DNA of 64,000 nucleotides, from NCBI GenBank assembly GCA_020161435.1, contig JAIUNV010000001.1, forward strand, positions 682,001 to 746,000. The letters are read 5' to 3'. The notes beneath the pieces are model-generated. The model saw only the letters and a list, made by a program, of their open reading frames with translations. It was not told the origin of the DNA and searched no databases. Made by a program: the position numbers and the translations under genes. Positions 51,440-60,931 of the stretch are shown piece by piece. The number at the start of each line of letters is the position of its first letter. Within the stretch, counting starts at the first letter, position 1. Origin of the DNA: Bacteroidota bacterium. GTDB lineage: Bacteria > Bacteroidota > Bacteroidia > Chitinophagales > Chitinophagaceae.

Positions 51440-52351
51440 TTGTATTATTTGTTACTGGTAATTTTTTACAGCTTATCTGTTTTGCCCATGTTTGTGCTGT
51501 ATGCGTTGGGCGATGCAATCCGTTGGTTGGTGTTTGATGTTATTGGTTATCGCAAGGATGTGGTGATGCGCAATCTGGCAAATGCATTTCCTGAAAAATC
51601 GGACTCAGAAAGAAATGCCATTGCCAAACAATTTTTTACTGCATTTATTGATACCTGGATGGAAACCATCAAATTTTTATCCATTAGCCAAAAGGGTTTT
51701 GAACGAATGATGCAGTACGATTACAGTGTATTGCATAAACATGCAGCCGCTGGAAATAGTGTACAATTGATGGCTGGTCATTTCATGAATTGGGAGTTGA
51801 TTAACCTCACATTGCCATCGCATCAGTCATTAGTTTGGGTGGGTATTTACATGCGTTTGAGCAACAAGGCTATGGAGCGGTTGTTTAGAAAAATAAGGGG
51901 AAGATTTGGTGCCGTGTTGGTGCCTGCCGATGAAGTAAAAACTGACATTGAAAAATATTTGACCAAGCCCTACCTGCTGGGGCTTGGGGCCGATCAGAGC
52001 CCATCGAAACCGGCGCAATCTTTCTGGATGAATTTTTTGCAACAGCCCACTGCTTTTGCACCCGGCCCCGGTAGAAACGCCTGCAAGCGACAGTTGCCGG
52101 TTGTTTTTTTATGGATAGAAAGAAAACAACGTGGCCGTTATGTTTTTCATGTGGAAGAAATGTTTGAGACTGCTGCCGGGCTTACACCAGAAACACTAAC
52201 GGTGGCGTATGTAAAACGCCTGGAGCAGGTAATCTGCATGCAGCCTGCCAACTATTTGTGGTCGCACAAGCGATGGAAGCATGCATGGAAACCTGAGTAT
52301 GCACCTTTATGGATAGACGAAGAGCCATATCCGCCGGCAGATGCCTGTTAA
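51440..52351 (+). CDS. lipid A biosynthesis acyltransferase (LpxL/HtrB family), copy 1
   Basis: A 303-residue inner-membrane acyltransferase that adds a secondary acyl chain to lipid A. The only suitable start is a TTG at 51440: an in-frame stop lies at 51404 and there is no ATG between, and the TTG gives the expected N-terminus (M-YYLLLVIFYSLSVLP). The catalytic HX4E motif is at His114-Glu119 (MAGHFMNWELIN). Other pieces are RKDVVMRNLANAFPEKSDSE, GADQSPSKPAQSFWMNFLQQ and the C-terminal YLWSHKRWKHAWK. It is followed 93 bp later by a second family member. Confidence 0.92.
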   Translation: MYYLLLVIFYSLSVLPMFVLYALGDAIRWLVFDVIGYRKDVVMRNLANAFPEKSDSERNAIAKQFFTAFIDTWMETIKFLSISQKGFERMMQYDYSVLHKHAAAGNSVQLMAGHFMNWELINLTLPSHQSLVWVGIYMRLSNKAMERLFRKIRGRFGAVLVPADEVKTDIEKYLTKPYLLGLGADQSPSKPAQSFWMNFLQQPTAFAPGPGRNACKRQLPVVFLWIERKQRGRYVFHVEEMFETAAGLTPETLTVAYVKRLEQVICMQPANYLWSHKRWKHAWKPEYAPLWIDEEPYPPADAC

Positions 52352-52444
52352 AATTTTGGCTGAATAAGCTTTCTTCCGAAAGCCATTGCTGACAATGCCG
52401 TTCTATGTGCTCATCTTTGCGGGCTTTCATCCACTTATTTCAAC

Positions 52445-53362
52445 ATGGATCGTTTGGTACATGGTTTAATGTATGCTGTATCGTTGCTGCCATTGCGGGT
52501 GCTGTATGGTATTAGCAGCTTGGCGGCATTTGTATTGCACCGTATTGTCAGGTATCGAAAAGATACGGTGATGGAAAACGTAGCACAGGCATTTCCGCAT
52601 CAATCATTGGCCTACAGAAAAAAAGTGGCAGCTGGTTTTTACCGACACTTTACCGACAACTGGGTTGAAACAATCAAGCTGCTCAGTATGCCGGAAGCAG
52701 CTTTTAAAAAACGCATCACCGGAAATTTTGAAGTGTTTGATGAGTTGCATAAAAATGGCAAAACGACCAGCATACTTGCAGCGCATTTTTTTAATTGGGA
52801 ATGGTTGAGTGTTGCACTTAGTCACAGGCAGTCACTACCTTATATTGGTGTTTACATGCCCATATCCAGCCAGCCTGTAGACTCTTTGTTTAAGCGTATT
52901 CGCGGCAGGTTTGGAGCTCACCTTATGCCTGCACCTGCACTTGCCAAAGCCATCATTGGCTGGCGCAACAAGCAGTACCTCATTTGCCTTTTGGCAGATC
53001 AGAGTCCTTCCAATCCGGCCAATGCTTATTGGCTCAATTTTTTGGGGCGGCCTACCGCTTTTGTAACCGGGCCCGAACGCAACGCACAGGTGTTTAATCA
53101 GGTGCCAGTGTACACAAGGGTTACATGCCCTAAGCGGGGCTATTATCATTTTGAGTTTACAGTGCTATCGCTTACAAACGAAGAAATGCAAACGAAAGGT
53201 GAGCTTACTAAAAGATTGGTTAGGCATATTGAAGCAGATATTCAAACGCATCCGGAAACCTATCTGTGGAGCCATCGTCGCTGGAAGCATGCATGGGATG
53301 CATCATACCAACGTCTTTGGATTGATGATGCGGCACCGGCAGCTGTTTCAACTCAGGATTGA
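52445..53362 (+). CDS. lipid A biosynthesis acyltransferase (LpxL/HtrB family), copy 2
   Basis: A 305-residue paralogue with an ATG start (MDRLVHGLMYAVSLLPLRVL). The motif HX4E is at His114-Glu119 (LAAHFFNWEWL), and the same framework appears: RYRKDTVMENVAQAFPHQSL, LLADQSPSNPANAYWLNFLG and YLWSHRRWKHAWD. Two tandem members may act in sequence, as LpxL and LpxM do, or use different acyl donors. The last 10 bp overlap the 3' end of the convergent phosphoesterase gene. Confidence 0.92.
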   Translation: MDRLVHGLMYAVSLLPLRVLYGISSLAAFVLHRIVRYRKDTVMENVAQAFPHQSLAYRKKVAAGFYRHFTDNWVETIKLLSMPEAAFKKRITGNFEVFDELHKNGKTTSILAAHFFNWEWLSVALSHRQSLPYIGVYMPISSQPVDSLFKRIRGRFGAHLMPAPALAKAIIGWRNKQYLICLLADQSPSNPANAYWLNFLGRPTAFVTGPERNAQVFNQVPVYTRVTCPKRGYYHFEFTVLSLTNEEMQTKGELTKRLVRHIEADIQTHPETYLWSHRRWKHAWDASYQRLWIDDAAPAAVSTQD

Positions 53363-54483
53363 TGATTGGCAGAAAGTGACTGCGCCAACTCTTGCAACGA
53401 CATTTTTTCTAACACGGTACGAATGGCCTGTTGGTGTTGCATTTCCCATTTAATCAGCCGTATTTCTCCTTCGTGTATTTCTATTCCGGTTATGTTGCCA
53501 TTGCTAAAACAGCAGCAACCAGTATTGAAATAACCGGGTCTTAGGTTGGCAAAATCGAGCTGTACATAATCGTACTCTTGTCTTCGGCGTGGAATTTCTT
53601 TGTCGAGTTGGCGCAGCTTTTCATTGTCGCCGTTGGCAGCGGCCAGTTGGCGCTGTAACAGCAAGCGTTCCAAGTGTGTAAGCGAGGCAAATACCGGCTG
53701 ATGGGTGTGCCCCGTTATCAGCGCCAGCCCCGGCTGTCGGCTGCTCCATTGATACATCATGCTATTGTGCAGGCTCTTCAGCATTTTGCTGGCAGCAGGA
53801 GTATTGGTATTGATGCGTAAAAAACTTTGCAACGGCCCCCATATATAAGTAACAAACGCAGCACTCAGCCAGTTACCGTCGCTGCTGGCATCACCCTGAT
53901 GGCCATGGGTGCACATTATGTGTAATGGAGTATTTGCAGCGTCGTTAAATTGTAGCAATGTGCCGCCCACTACCGGTATCGATTGGCCGTACATCTGTTT
54001 TAAATATTGGCTTGCCAGTGGGTCGTACCGCCAAAAGCTGTCGTGGTTGCCATACACTTTTACAAACGCAGCTCTTTTTACAAATGCTTTTTCTGCTTCA
54101 AAAGTGGCCTTGTTGTGTTTGAGAATCGAAAAAATATTGTTCTCCCAAAGCTCTTCACAATCGCCCAGATTGATGTACGTAAATTCATGAGCGTTGTAGT
54201 ACGTCAACGCTGCCAGATAGGAAGATTCATTGCTGGCAAAATCATCGGCTCCGTTTCTTTTTCCTTTGTGCTGATCAGACAGTAAGATGATAGGCTGTGC
54301 TGTTGCTTCAATAACAGAAAGGTCAGCAGTATTTTTTTTAGAGGCACTAGATAGTTGCTGGTATAATTCGGTAAGCGAAGCAAACACAGCCTCCTGCTTG
54401 GGTGCTGATGAAAAACGATTGGCCAACCAGGTGACAGGTTTGGTAAGCACTCGCTGTAATATTGCCCGAACTGTTTGTAGCAT
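53353..54483 (-). CDS. metallophosphoesterase family protein
   Basis: A 376-residue calcineurin-like phosphoesterase from the ATG at 54481-54483 (MLQTVRAILQRVLTKPVTWL). Metal-binding motifs are in order: IILLSDQHKGKRNGADDF (D-x-H), YINLGDCEELWEN (GD), KVYGNHDSFWRYDP (GNHD), MCTHGHQGDA (GH) and LITGHTHQPVFAS (GHTH). An 'arm' of about 40 residues near 290-330 is helical (ERLLLQRQLAAANGDNEKLR). The substrate is unknown; UDP-diacylglucosamine hydrolase (LpxH)-like or wall-related activity is possible next to lipid A genes. It overlaps the second lpxL-like gene at the 3' end. Confidence 0.88.
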   Translation of the reverse strand: MLQTVRAILQRVLTKPVTWLANRFSSAPKQEAVFASLTELYQQLSSASKKNTADLSVIEATAQPIILLSDQHKGKRNGADDFASNESSYLAALTYYNAHEFTYINLGDCEELWENNIFSILKHNKATFEAEKAFVKRAAFVKVYGNHDSFWRYDPLASQYLKQMYGQSIPVVGGTLLQFNDAANTPLHIMCTHGHQGDASSDGNWLSAAFVTYIWGPLQSFLRINTNTPAASKMLKSLHNSMMYQWSSRQPGLALITGHTHQPVFASLTHLERLLLQRQLAAANGDNEKLRQLDKEIPRRRQEYDYVQLDFANLRPGYFNTGCCCFSNGNITGIEIHEGEIRLIKWEMQHQQAIRTVLEKMSLQELAQSLSANHQS

Positions 54484-54550
54484 AATCGGCAGCACTCCGT
54501 TGGTTGTGTGAAATGAAATGTACAAAGGATTTATGGAGTACACAATAAAA

Positions 54551-54584
54551 AATGGAAGCCCATAAAAAATCACGGACTTCCATT
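54551..54584 (-). terminator. terminator after the META-domain gene
   Basis: AATGGAAG pairs with CTTCCATT over an 18-base loop; on the minus strand it is followed by TTTTTTATTG. It lies just past the stop of the gene at 54609. Confidence 0.6.
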
Positions 54585-54608
54585 GCGCTTTTTAATGAAC
54601 GCTGTTTT

Positions 54609-55655
54609 CTACTGGGCTATTAAGCGTATCAAAACAGTAGTGCCGCTTAATAATTGGAGTTCGCCATGTTGAAAGGCAAATGCATTTGCCTGTTCCAGTA
54701 GTTTAAACAAACGTTGTTCATCGGCCAGTGTATTTGGGCAAGCCATCATGGTACTGCCCAACTTCGAAAACTTCACAGTACCTGCATTAGCTGAAGTAAA
54801 GAGTACAGTTGCTTCACCAAAAAAATTATTACAACCGCCATTGCCGTTAATGCTGCCAGCCGCTTTATCTATTTTTATAAAAGCATTACTGCCCGAAAGT
54901 TTGCTGAAGCCTGCTTTGTCGGCTATTTCTTTTACTGCATAGCGGCTATCGCTCAGCATAGCCTCGTAATTGATATTGGCTGGTCCTGTGGGAATAGCCT
55001 CCATAGCTGGTTGTGAAAGAACTGCAAACACTTGCCCCGCTTTATCCATCATATACAGCTCGCCGGTTTTCACTTGCCATTGAGTGGCTTTTGTAAATGT
55101 CTGCATCAATGCAGTTTCGTGAGCCATGTTGTCGCAGGCCATTTTGGTACTCATTATAGGGCCGGTTTTCACCGTTCCGTCTTTGGCTAACCGCATTTTG
55201 CCACGCATACTGTTGCAAACTTTTGCCTCTACGCTGCTATCACCAACTACTACCGTGTAGTGTAAAGATTGAACAGAGATCAACACATTATCGACCAACA
55301 GTTCTTTGATTATCCATTCGCCCTTCATCTGAGGTACATTTACAGTAACAGGTTTTTTGCTCAATACTTTTACCAGTTTGCGTTCTATACTGCTGCCATC
55401 GGCTGGCGGGTTGGCTATTTTCTTTTCGGTGATTTGCAGGGTGTAGTTATAACCGGCTTCATGCGTAAAACCTTTGATGCCGCCGTACATACGGTGCCAC
55501 TTGCCTTTGGTGGTATATCGGTATTGCAGGCATTGCATGGGTACTACGCCGGTACAGCTAACGGTGTTGGGATGTATGTAAATTGTTTTTACCTGCGCCA
55601 ATACGGGCAGTGAAAAAGCAATTAAAAGCATTGCGAATAACCATTTGAATTTCAT
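54609..55655 (-). CDS. secreted DUF4377 and META-domain protein
   Basis: A 348-residue exported protein from the ATG at 55653-55655 (MKFKWLFAMLLIAFSLPVLA signal). Residues about 22-100 look like DUF4377 (IYIHPNTVSCTGVVPMQCLQ, GGIKGFTHEAGYNYTLQITE). Two META-type domains follow, at about 110-215 (GEWIIKELLVDNVLISVQSL, STKMACDNMAHETALMQTFT) and 235-345 (IDKAAGSINGNGGCNNFFGE, GSTMMACPNTLADEQRLFKL). META domains occur in HslJ-like heat-shock lipoproteins and protease-inhibitor-like proteins. The exact role is unknown. Confidence 0.85.
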   Translation of the reverse strand: MKFKWLFAMLLIAFSLPVLAQVKTIYIHPNTVSCTGVVPMQCLQYRYTTKGKWHRMYGGIKGFTHEAGYNYTLQITEKKIANPPADGSSIERKLVKVLSKKPVTVNVPQMKGEWIIKELLVDNVLISVQSLHYTVVVGDSSVEAKVCNSMRGKMRLAKDGTVKTGPIMSTKMACDNMAHETALMQTFTKATQWQVKTGELYMMDKAGQVFAVLSQPAMEAIPTGPANINYEAMLSDSRYAVKEIADKAGFSKLSGSNAFIKIDKAAGSINGNGGCNNFFGEATVLFTSANAGTVKFSKLGSTMMACPNTLADEQRLFKLLEQANAFAFQHGELQLLSGTTVLIRLIAQ

Positions 55656-55836
55656 ATCCGGTATTTTATGTGTGATACAAATTGTTGGATTCTTTTTTAG
55701 AGAACACAAGCATTAGATGTAATTTGATACGTGATTATGCACTACAAAATGTTAATGCATGCCGTGTGAAAAGCTGTTAAAAAAAACCACTTGCTGTAAC
55801 CTGCCAGCATTCATGCGGCTTTAAGTGTAAGCACAT

Positions 55837-57009
55837 CTATACCTTGATATAAATCTTTTTTCTATCGAGTAAGTAGGCAATGAGCCAATACATGCTTACA
55901 ATAAGTATGGCGTAAAGCAGCGAACCGTTTCTGGGATCGGTGCTGATGGGGGCGCATATGTTTTTGTAAAACCAATTGAAGGCAGATGTGTACACCACTT
56001 TTCCATTGTCATCCACATGGTCTGTCCAGCGAAACATGGCTACCACCCGTGGCAAAAAACCACTGAGCACAAAAATGAACAACGGGTTTTTGCCAAACGC
56101 ATCGAAGAATTTACTCCAGGCGCCGCTGGCCTTACGAAACTCAATCAGGTAAATGAAAACTCCAATGGTTATAGTGGCGAGGCCTGTGGTGTACAATACA
56201 TAGCTGGAAGTCCATATTTTTTTGTTGATGGGAAAGAGTTCGCCCCACATGAGCCCACCCAATGCCATTACAATACCTGCCAGCAGCAGGTTGCTCAGCA
56301 TTTCATAATTTTTTCCTTTTTGCTGAATGTATTGGCCTACAAAATAGCCAAACACCACCTGCACTACGGCCGGCAATGTGCTGCCCAGTCCTTCGGGGTC
56401 AAATGGTACGCCTTCGCCTTTGTACACATGGGCTACACCGAGTACATCTATATCGAGTTGGGTGCCAAAAAAGCCTTGCAAACTATACGGGTCGCCACTG
56501 GCACCCAATGCCACGGTGATAACCCAATACAACAGCAACAGGAAGCAACTCAAAAAAAACGTGAGTTTGGTTTTGGTAAAAAATACAAGGATGCTGGCAA
56601 ATAAATAAGCGAGTGCAATGCGTTGCAAAACGCCAAGAATTCTTATGCCAGAATCGGGATTATCCGGGTCTACCCAATGTTTGAAAACCAAATGGTCGTC
56701 GCTCCATTTTATAAAAGGGCTCCAGTTAAGAAACAAACCAATAAGGAAAATGAGCACGAAACGTTTCAGTACTTTTTTCCAAAACTCTGTAGGACCAGCT
56801 TGTTGTAAGCGGGGCATTACAAATGCCATGGCGTTGCCTACGGCAAATAGAAAGAATGGAAACACCAAATCTGTAGGGGTGCAGCCATGCCAGGGGGCAT
56901 GTTTTAGCGGGCCATAAATGTGTCCCCAGCTGCCGGGGTTATTCACCAAAATCATGAGGGCAACCGTAGCTCCTCTGAATACATCCAGCGAGTAGTAACG
57001 TTCTTTCAC
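55837..57009 (-). CDS. DUF5009/heparan-alpha-glucosaminide acetyltransferase-like membrane protein
   Basis: A 390-residue inner-membrane protein with about ten helices. The GTG at 57007-57009 is preferred as start because it gives MKERYYSLDVFRGATVALMI, the usual family opening; a TTG at 57043 is an alternative. Conserved pieces are ILVNNPGSWGHIYGPLKHAP, WHGCTPTDLVFPFFLFAVGN, RILGVLQRIALAYLFASILV and a C-terminal FGKNPLFIFVLSGFLP. Relatives (NagX, HGSNAT) move acyl groups or sugars across the membrane. It is divergent from the rfb genes and may act on surface glycans. Confidence 0.85.
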   Translation of the reverse strand: MKERYYSLDVFRGATVALMILVNNPGSWGHIYGPLKHAPWHGCTPTDLVFPFFLFAVGNAMAFVMPRLQQAGPTEFWKKVLKRFVLIFLIGLFLNWSPFIKWSDDHLVFKHWVDPDNPDSGIRILGVLQRIALAYLFASILVFFTKTKLTFFLSCFLLLLYWVITVALGASGDPYSLQGFFGTQLDIDVLGVAHVYKGEGVPFDPEGLGSTLPAVVQVVFGYFVGQYIQQKGKNYEMLSNLLLAGIVMALGGLMWGELFPINKKIWTSSYVLYTTGLATITIGVFIYLIEFRKASGAWSKFFDAFGKNPLFIFVLSGFLPRVVAMFRWTDHVDDNGKVVYTSAFNWFYKNICAPISTDPRNGSLLYAILIVSMYWLIAYLLDRKKIYIKV

Positions 57010-57163
57010 AGCAGGCAATTTGATAAGATGGACTAATGTAAGCAATGATAGGAGATAACGGCCTGCCTACTCTCATGTAAATTAGCAGCAACGGCAAGTA
57101 ATTTAGTGTCGGTAAATAGCCGGAGGCGGCGCTGTTCATTTCTGCACTACCTGCGTTTAATTG

Positions 57164-57171
57164 TATGTTTG
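57164..57171 (+). promoter_or_regulatory. Bacteroidota -7 element at the head of the rfb genes
   Basis: TATGTTTG matches TAnnTTTG and ends 16 bp before the rfbB ATG. It would start transcription of the polysaccharide locus. Confidence 0.45.
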
Positions 57172-57187
57172 CAAACCTTTCTAATTT

Positions 57188-58249
57188 ATGCAATACCAAA
57201 AAAGTATCATCATCACCGGCGGAGCTGGTTTTATAGGCAGCCATGTAGTTCGGCTGTTTGTCAATAAATATCCTCATTACCGTATCATTAATTTGGATGC
57301 ACTCACTTATGCAGGCAATCTCGAAAACCTGAAAGACATTGAGCAGGCCGCCAATTATGTGTTTGCACAAATCAATATTCTGGATGCAGCGGCTTTGCAG
57401 CAATGCTTTACCGAATACGGCGTAACCGATGTGATTCACCTGGCTGCCGAAAGCCATGTAGACCGCAGCATACTTAGTCCGTTAGATTTTGTGTACACCA
57501 ATGTAATTGGCACAGTAAACCTGTTGGAGGCTGCCAAAAAACAATGGGCCAATGCTTTTGAAGGAAAGCGTTTTTACCATGTAAGCACCGATGAAGTATA
57601 TGGCGCTTTGGGTGACACAGGCTTTTTTACCGAAGACACCCGCTACGATCCGCATTCGCCATACAGTGCCAGCAAGGCCAGCAGCGATCATTTTGTGCGG
57701 GCCTACGGCGATACGTACGGCTTGCCCACGGTGATTTCTAACTGCAGCAACAACTACGGGCCCAATCATTTTCCCGAAAAACTGATTCCGCTATTCATCA
57801 ACAACATCATTCACAACAAACCGCTGCCAGTATATGGCGATGGCGGCTACACCCGTGACTGGTTGTTTGTAAAAGATCATGCCACTGCCATTGATTTGGT
57901 GTTTCACCAAGGCAGGCAGCACCATACCTATAATATTGGCGGCTTCAACGAGTGGAAGAACATAGACCTGGTGAAACTGCTGTGCCAGCAAATGGACCAG
58001 CGCTTGGGCCGTACACCCGGCACCAGCGAGCAGCTGATTACCTATGTAAAAGACCGGCCCGGCCACGACCGCCGCTATGCCATTGATGCCAGCAAAATCA
58101 ACAAAGAATTGGGTTGGTATCCCAGCGTTACATTTGAAGAAGGCCTCAGCCAAACCATTGACTGGTACCTGAGCAACAGCGAGTGGCTCAATAATGTAAC
58201 CAGCGGTGAGTACATGAAATACTACGACACACAGTACAAAAACAGATAA
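57188..58249 (+). CDS. rfbB: dTDP-glucose 4,6-dehydratase
   Basis: A 353-residue short-chain dehydrogenase-fold enzyme making dTDP-4-keto-6-deoxyglucose. It has the NAD site ITGGAGFIGSHVVRLF, DVIHLAAESHVDRSI, the catalytic Thr-Asp-Glu in YHVSTDEVYGAL, YSASKASSDHFVRAY with the Tyr-x3-Lys pair, and NCSNNYGPNHFPEKLIPLF, YGDGGYTRDWLFVKDHATAI and DRPGHDRRYAIDASKI. It begins a run rfbB-rfbC-rfbA with short gaps (18 and 20 bp), so these form one operon for surface polysaccharide. Confidence 0.96.
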   Translation: MQYQKSIIITGGAGFIGSHVVRLFVNKYPHYRIINLDALTYAGNLENLKDIEQAANYVFAQINILDAAALQQCFTEYGVTDVIHLAAESHVDRSILSPLDFVYTNVIGTVNLLEAAKKQWANAFEGKRFYHVSTDEVYGALGDTGFFTEDTRYDPHSPYSASKASSDHFVRAYGDTYGLPTVISNCSNNYGPNHFPEKLIPLFINNIIHNKPLPVYGDGGYTRDWLFVKDHATAIDLVFHQGRQHHTYNIGGFNEWKNIDLVKLLCQQMDQRLGRTPGTSEQLITYVKDRPGHDRRYAIDASKINKELGWYPSVTFEEGLSQTIDWYLSNSEWLNNVTSGEYMKYYDTQYKNR

Positions 58250-58267
58250 CGCAGATTTGAACAACGC

Positions 58268-58819
58268 ATGGAACTGATTGAAACTCCGCTGAAAGATTGC
58301 TGGCTCATCAAAAACACCATTATTGGTGATGAAAGAGGGTACTTTCTGGAATCGTTTAACCACCGGAAATTTTCGAACCTCACAGGTTGGGAAGGGCAAT
58401 TTGTACAAGACAATCAGTCGGCTTCGGGCTACGGTGTGGTGCGGGGCTTACATTTTCAGCGGGGCGAATTTGCACAGGCAAAACTGGTAAGGGTACTGCT
58501 GGGTAAAGTGCTCGATGTAGCGGTAGACCTACGCCCCGACAGCCCATCTTACGGCTTGTCTTTTTCGGTAGAGCTCGATGAAAGCAACGAGTACCAGCTG
58601 TTTGTACCCCGTGGTTTTGCCCACGGCTTTTCTGTACTTACAGAAAAAGCAGTCTTCTTTTATAAATGCGATAATTATTACAACAAGGCCTCGGAGTCGG
58701 GCATTCATCCATTCGACCCCACACTGAATATTCAATGGAAGATTGACCCTGCTACCGCCATCCTTTCAGCAAAAGACAAGGAGGCGCAAAGCTGGCAGCA
58801 ATACCTGGCCGAATTATAA
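58268..58819 (+). CDS. rfbC: dTDP-4-dehydrorhamnose 3,5-epimerase
   Basis: A 183-residue cupin-fold epimerase. Family signatures are [40 protein letters not shown] (with the catalytic His of GLHFQ), [40 protein letters not shown] with the active-site region, and [20 protein letters not shown]. The usual RGLHYQ motif reads RGLHFQ here, a common variant. It lies 18 bp after rfbB. Confidence 0.95.
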   Translation: MELIETPLKDCWLIKNTIIGDERGYFLESFNHRKFSNLTGWEGQFVQDNQSASGYGVVRGLHFQRGEFAQAKLVRVLLGKVLDVAVDLRPDSPSYGLSFSVELDESNEYQLFVPRGFAHGFSVLTEKAVFFYKCDNYYNKASESGIHPFDPTLNIQWKIDPATAILSAKDKEAQSWQQYLAEL

Positions 58820-58839
58820 ACACCACAAAAAGCAAGGTT

Positions 58840-59697
58840 ATGAAAGGGATAATATTGGCCGGCGGCTCCGGCACCAGGCTTCACCCCATTACCCGGGGCA
58901 TCAGCAAGCAGCTTATGCCCGTGTACGACAAGCCGATGATTTACTATCCGCTCAGCATTCTCATGTTAGCCGGCATTCATGAAATCTTAATCATTACCAC
59001 GCCTGAAGATCAGGCGCAGTTTCAGCGGCTGCTCGGCGACGGTAGCCAGGTAGGCTGCCGCTTTGAGTACGCCGCACAGGAAGTACCCAATGGCCTGGCA
59101 CAAGCTTTTGTGATTGGCAAAGAGTTTATTGGCAGCGATAAAGTGTGCCTCATTTTGGGCGATAATATTTTTTATGGCAGTAAGCTCAGTACACTGGTCA
59201 GTTCATTTACCGATGTAAATGGCGCCGCTGTATTTGCCTACGAAGTAAGCGATCCCGAACGCTATGGCGTGGTAGAGTTTGATGCAGATTTCAACGCCAT
59301 CAGCATTGAAGAAAAGCCACAGCAACCCAAAAGCAATTATGCAGTTCCCGGTTTGTATTTCTACGATAATGATGTGGTGAACATAGCCGCCAACATCAAG
59401 CCCTCACCCCGTGGCGAATACGAAATAACCGACGTAAACAACGAATACCTGCGCCAAGGCACTTTAAAAGTTGGGGTTATGGACCGTGGTACAGCCTGGC
59501 TAGATACAGGCACTTTCGACAGCCTGCACGATGCCACCGAGTTTGTACGGGTAATAGAAAAACGACAGGGCCTTAAAATTGGTTGTATAGAAGAAATAGC
59601 CTGGCGCAGAGGTTTTATCAACCGCCAGCAGCTTGATTTACTGGGCAATCAACTGGCCAAAAGCGGCTACGGACAATACCTGCTTCGCCTGAAATAG
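58840..59697 (+). CDS. rfbA: glucose-1-phosphate thymidylyltransferase
   Basis: A 285-residue nucleotidyltransferase making dTDP-glucose from glucose-1-phosphate and dTTP. It starts [20 protein letters not shown] (nucleotide-binding GGSGTRL) and includes [52 protein letters not shown] and [19 protein letters not shown]. It is the short RmlA form. The usual rfbD (rmlD) reductase is not in the next genes, so the operon may feed a different 6-deoxysugar or rfbD may lie elsewhere. Confidence 0.96.
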   Translation: MKGIILAGGSGTRLHPITRGISKQLMPVYDKPMIYYPLSILMLAGIHEILIITTPEDQAQFQRLLGDGSQVGCRFEYAAQEVPNGLAQAFVIGKEFIGSDKVCLILGDNIFYGSKLSTLVSSFTDVNGAAVFAYEVSDPERYGVVEFDADFNAISIEEKPQQPKSNYAVPGLYFYDNDVVNIAANIKPSPRGEYEITDVNNEYLRQGTLKVGVMDRGTAWLDTGTFDSLHDATEFVRVIEKRQGLKIGCIEEIAWRRGFINRQQLDLLGNQLAKSGYGQYLLRLK

Positions 59698-59724
59698 CGT
59701 AGCTTTTAGTGCCGTCAAAGCCCT

Positions 59725-59732
59725 TACATTTG
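59725..59732 (+). promoter_or_regulatory. Bacteroidota -7 element before the oxidoreductase gene
   Basis: TACATTTG matches TAnnTTTG and ends 21 bp before the ATG at 59754. It suggests an internal promoter in the polysaccharide locus. Confidence 0.4.
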
Positions 59733-59753
59733 TTTACTCTACGCGTACCCCCT

Positions 59754-60827
59754 ATGAGCAAAACCCTTCATTTTGGCCTGATTGGCTGCGGGAGAATTGC
59801 AGCCCGCCATGCCAGTATCATGCAGCAGCATGGTGAATTAATGGCCGTATGCGATATCGACGAGCCACGTGCACTCTCGCTTGCTGCCAGCTACGGAGCC
59901 CGGGCATTTGCCCACCACGAACAGATGCTGCAAGCCATGGAAGGCCAGCTCGATGTAGTAGCAGTTTGCTCACCCAATGGGTTGCACCCCATTCACAGTA
60001 TTCATAGTTTGCAGCACGGCTGCCATGTGCTTTGCGAAAAACCAATGGCTTTTACCCTGAAAGACTCGGAAGCCATGATGGAAACCGCTGCCTTGCACGG
60101 CAAAAACCTGTGGGTTGTAAAGCAAAACAGATACAACCCTCCGGTAAAAGCTGTAAAAGAATTGCTGAGTGAAAACAAGCTGGGGCGCATTTTAAGTGTG
60201 CAGCTCAATTGCTTTTGGAACCGCCCTGCCAGCTATTACGAACACTCCTGGAAAGGAAGTCTGGAGCTCGACGGAGGTACATTGTACACCCAGTTCAGCC
60301 ATTTTATAGATCTGCTGGTTTGGTTTTTTGGCCCTTTTGAGCCAGCCCATGTACAACTGGCCAACCTGCAGCACCAAGGCATTATTGAGTTCGAAGATAC
60401 CGGCATTGTTTCCGGCAAGTTTGCCTGCGGAGCGTTGGGCAGCATACATTATACAGTAAATGCTTACCGCCAAAATATGGAGGGTTCCATCACTATTTTT
60501 GGTGAAAAAGGGACCATCAAAATTGGTGGCCAATACCTGAATGAATTGGATTATCAGCAACTGGAAGGTGAACCCATTTCGGGCTTACCTGCCGGCAATC
60601 CGCCCAACCAGTACGGCAACTATACGGGCAGCATGAGCAATCACCCCGAAGTGTACGAGGCTTTGGCAGGAGTATTGTTGCAAAACGGACACGGCCAAAT
60701 GCTCAACACTAGTGCCGAAGCTGCCGCTGCCGTAGCCGTTATCGAAAATATTTATTGCATGGCCGGCCGCAGCTTCACTTCGCTGGTGCCCGGCTTCAAC
60801 ACACTACAGCAACCGCTTGGGCATTAA
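59754..60827 (+). CDS. Gfo/Idh/MocA oxidoreductase, WlbA/WbpB-like
   Basis: A 357-residue NAD-dependent sugar dehydrogenase from the ATG at 59754 (MSKTLHFGLIGCGRIAARHA, Rossmann GCGRIA). The catalytic EKP is in GCHVLCEKPMAFTLKDSE, and the C-terminal domain has WVVKQNRYNPPVKAVKELLS, FWNRPASYYEHSWKGSLELD, DGGTLYTQFSHFIDLLVWFF and EGSITIFGEKGTIKIGGQY. These closely follow what I recall of WlbA/WbpB, which oxidises UDP-GlcNAcA at C3 on the way to di-acetamido-mannuronic acid. The other wlb genes are not visible, so the subtype call is moderate. Confidence 0.85.
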   Translation: MSKTLHFGLIGCGRIAARHASIMQQHGELMAVCDIDEPRALSLAASYGARAFAHHEQMLQAMEGQLDVVAVCSPNGLHPIHSIHSLQHGCHVLCEKPMAFTLKDSEAMMETAALHGKNLWVVKQNRYNPPVKAVKELLSENKLGRILSVQLNCFWNRPASYYEHSWKGSLELDGGTLYTQFSHFIDLLVWFFGPFEPAHVQLANLQHQGIIEFEDTGIVSGKFACGALGSIHYTVNAYRQNMEGSITIFGEKGTIKIGGQYLNELDYQQLEGEPISGLPAGNPPNQYGNYTGSMSNHPEVYEALAGVLLQNGHGQMLNTSAEAAAAVAVIENIYCMAGRSFTSLVPGFNTLQQPLGH

Positions 60828-60830
60828 TGC

Positions 60831-60838
60831 TATATTTG
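60831..60838 (+). promoter_or_regulatory. Bacteroidota -7 element before the export gene
   Basis: TATATTTG matches TAnnTTTG, directly after the stop of the oxidoreductase gene and 93 bp before the next ATG. It may drive the export gene separately. Confidence 0.4.
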
Positions 60839-60931
60839 CCCGGTTGGAAAATGGTGCAACGCTGTTTAAGATGCTTGCTTTTCAGCTGGTTGCATACATA
60901 ATTGCTTATTTTTTTCGTTTGATACACCCAC

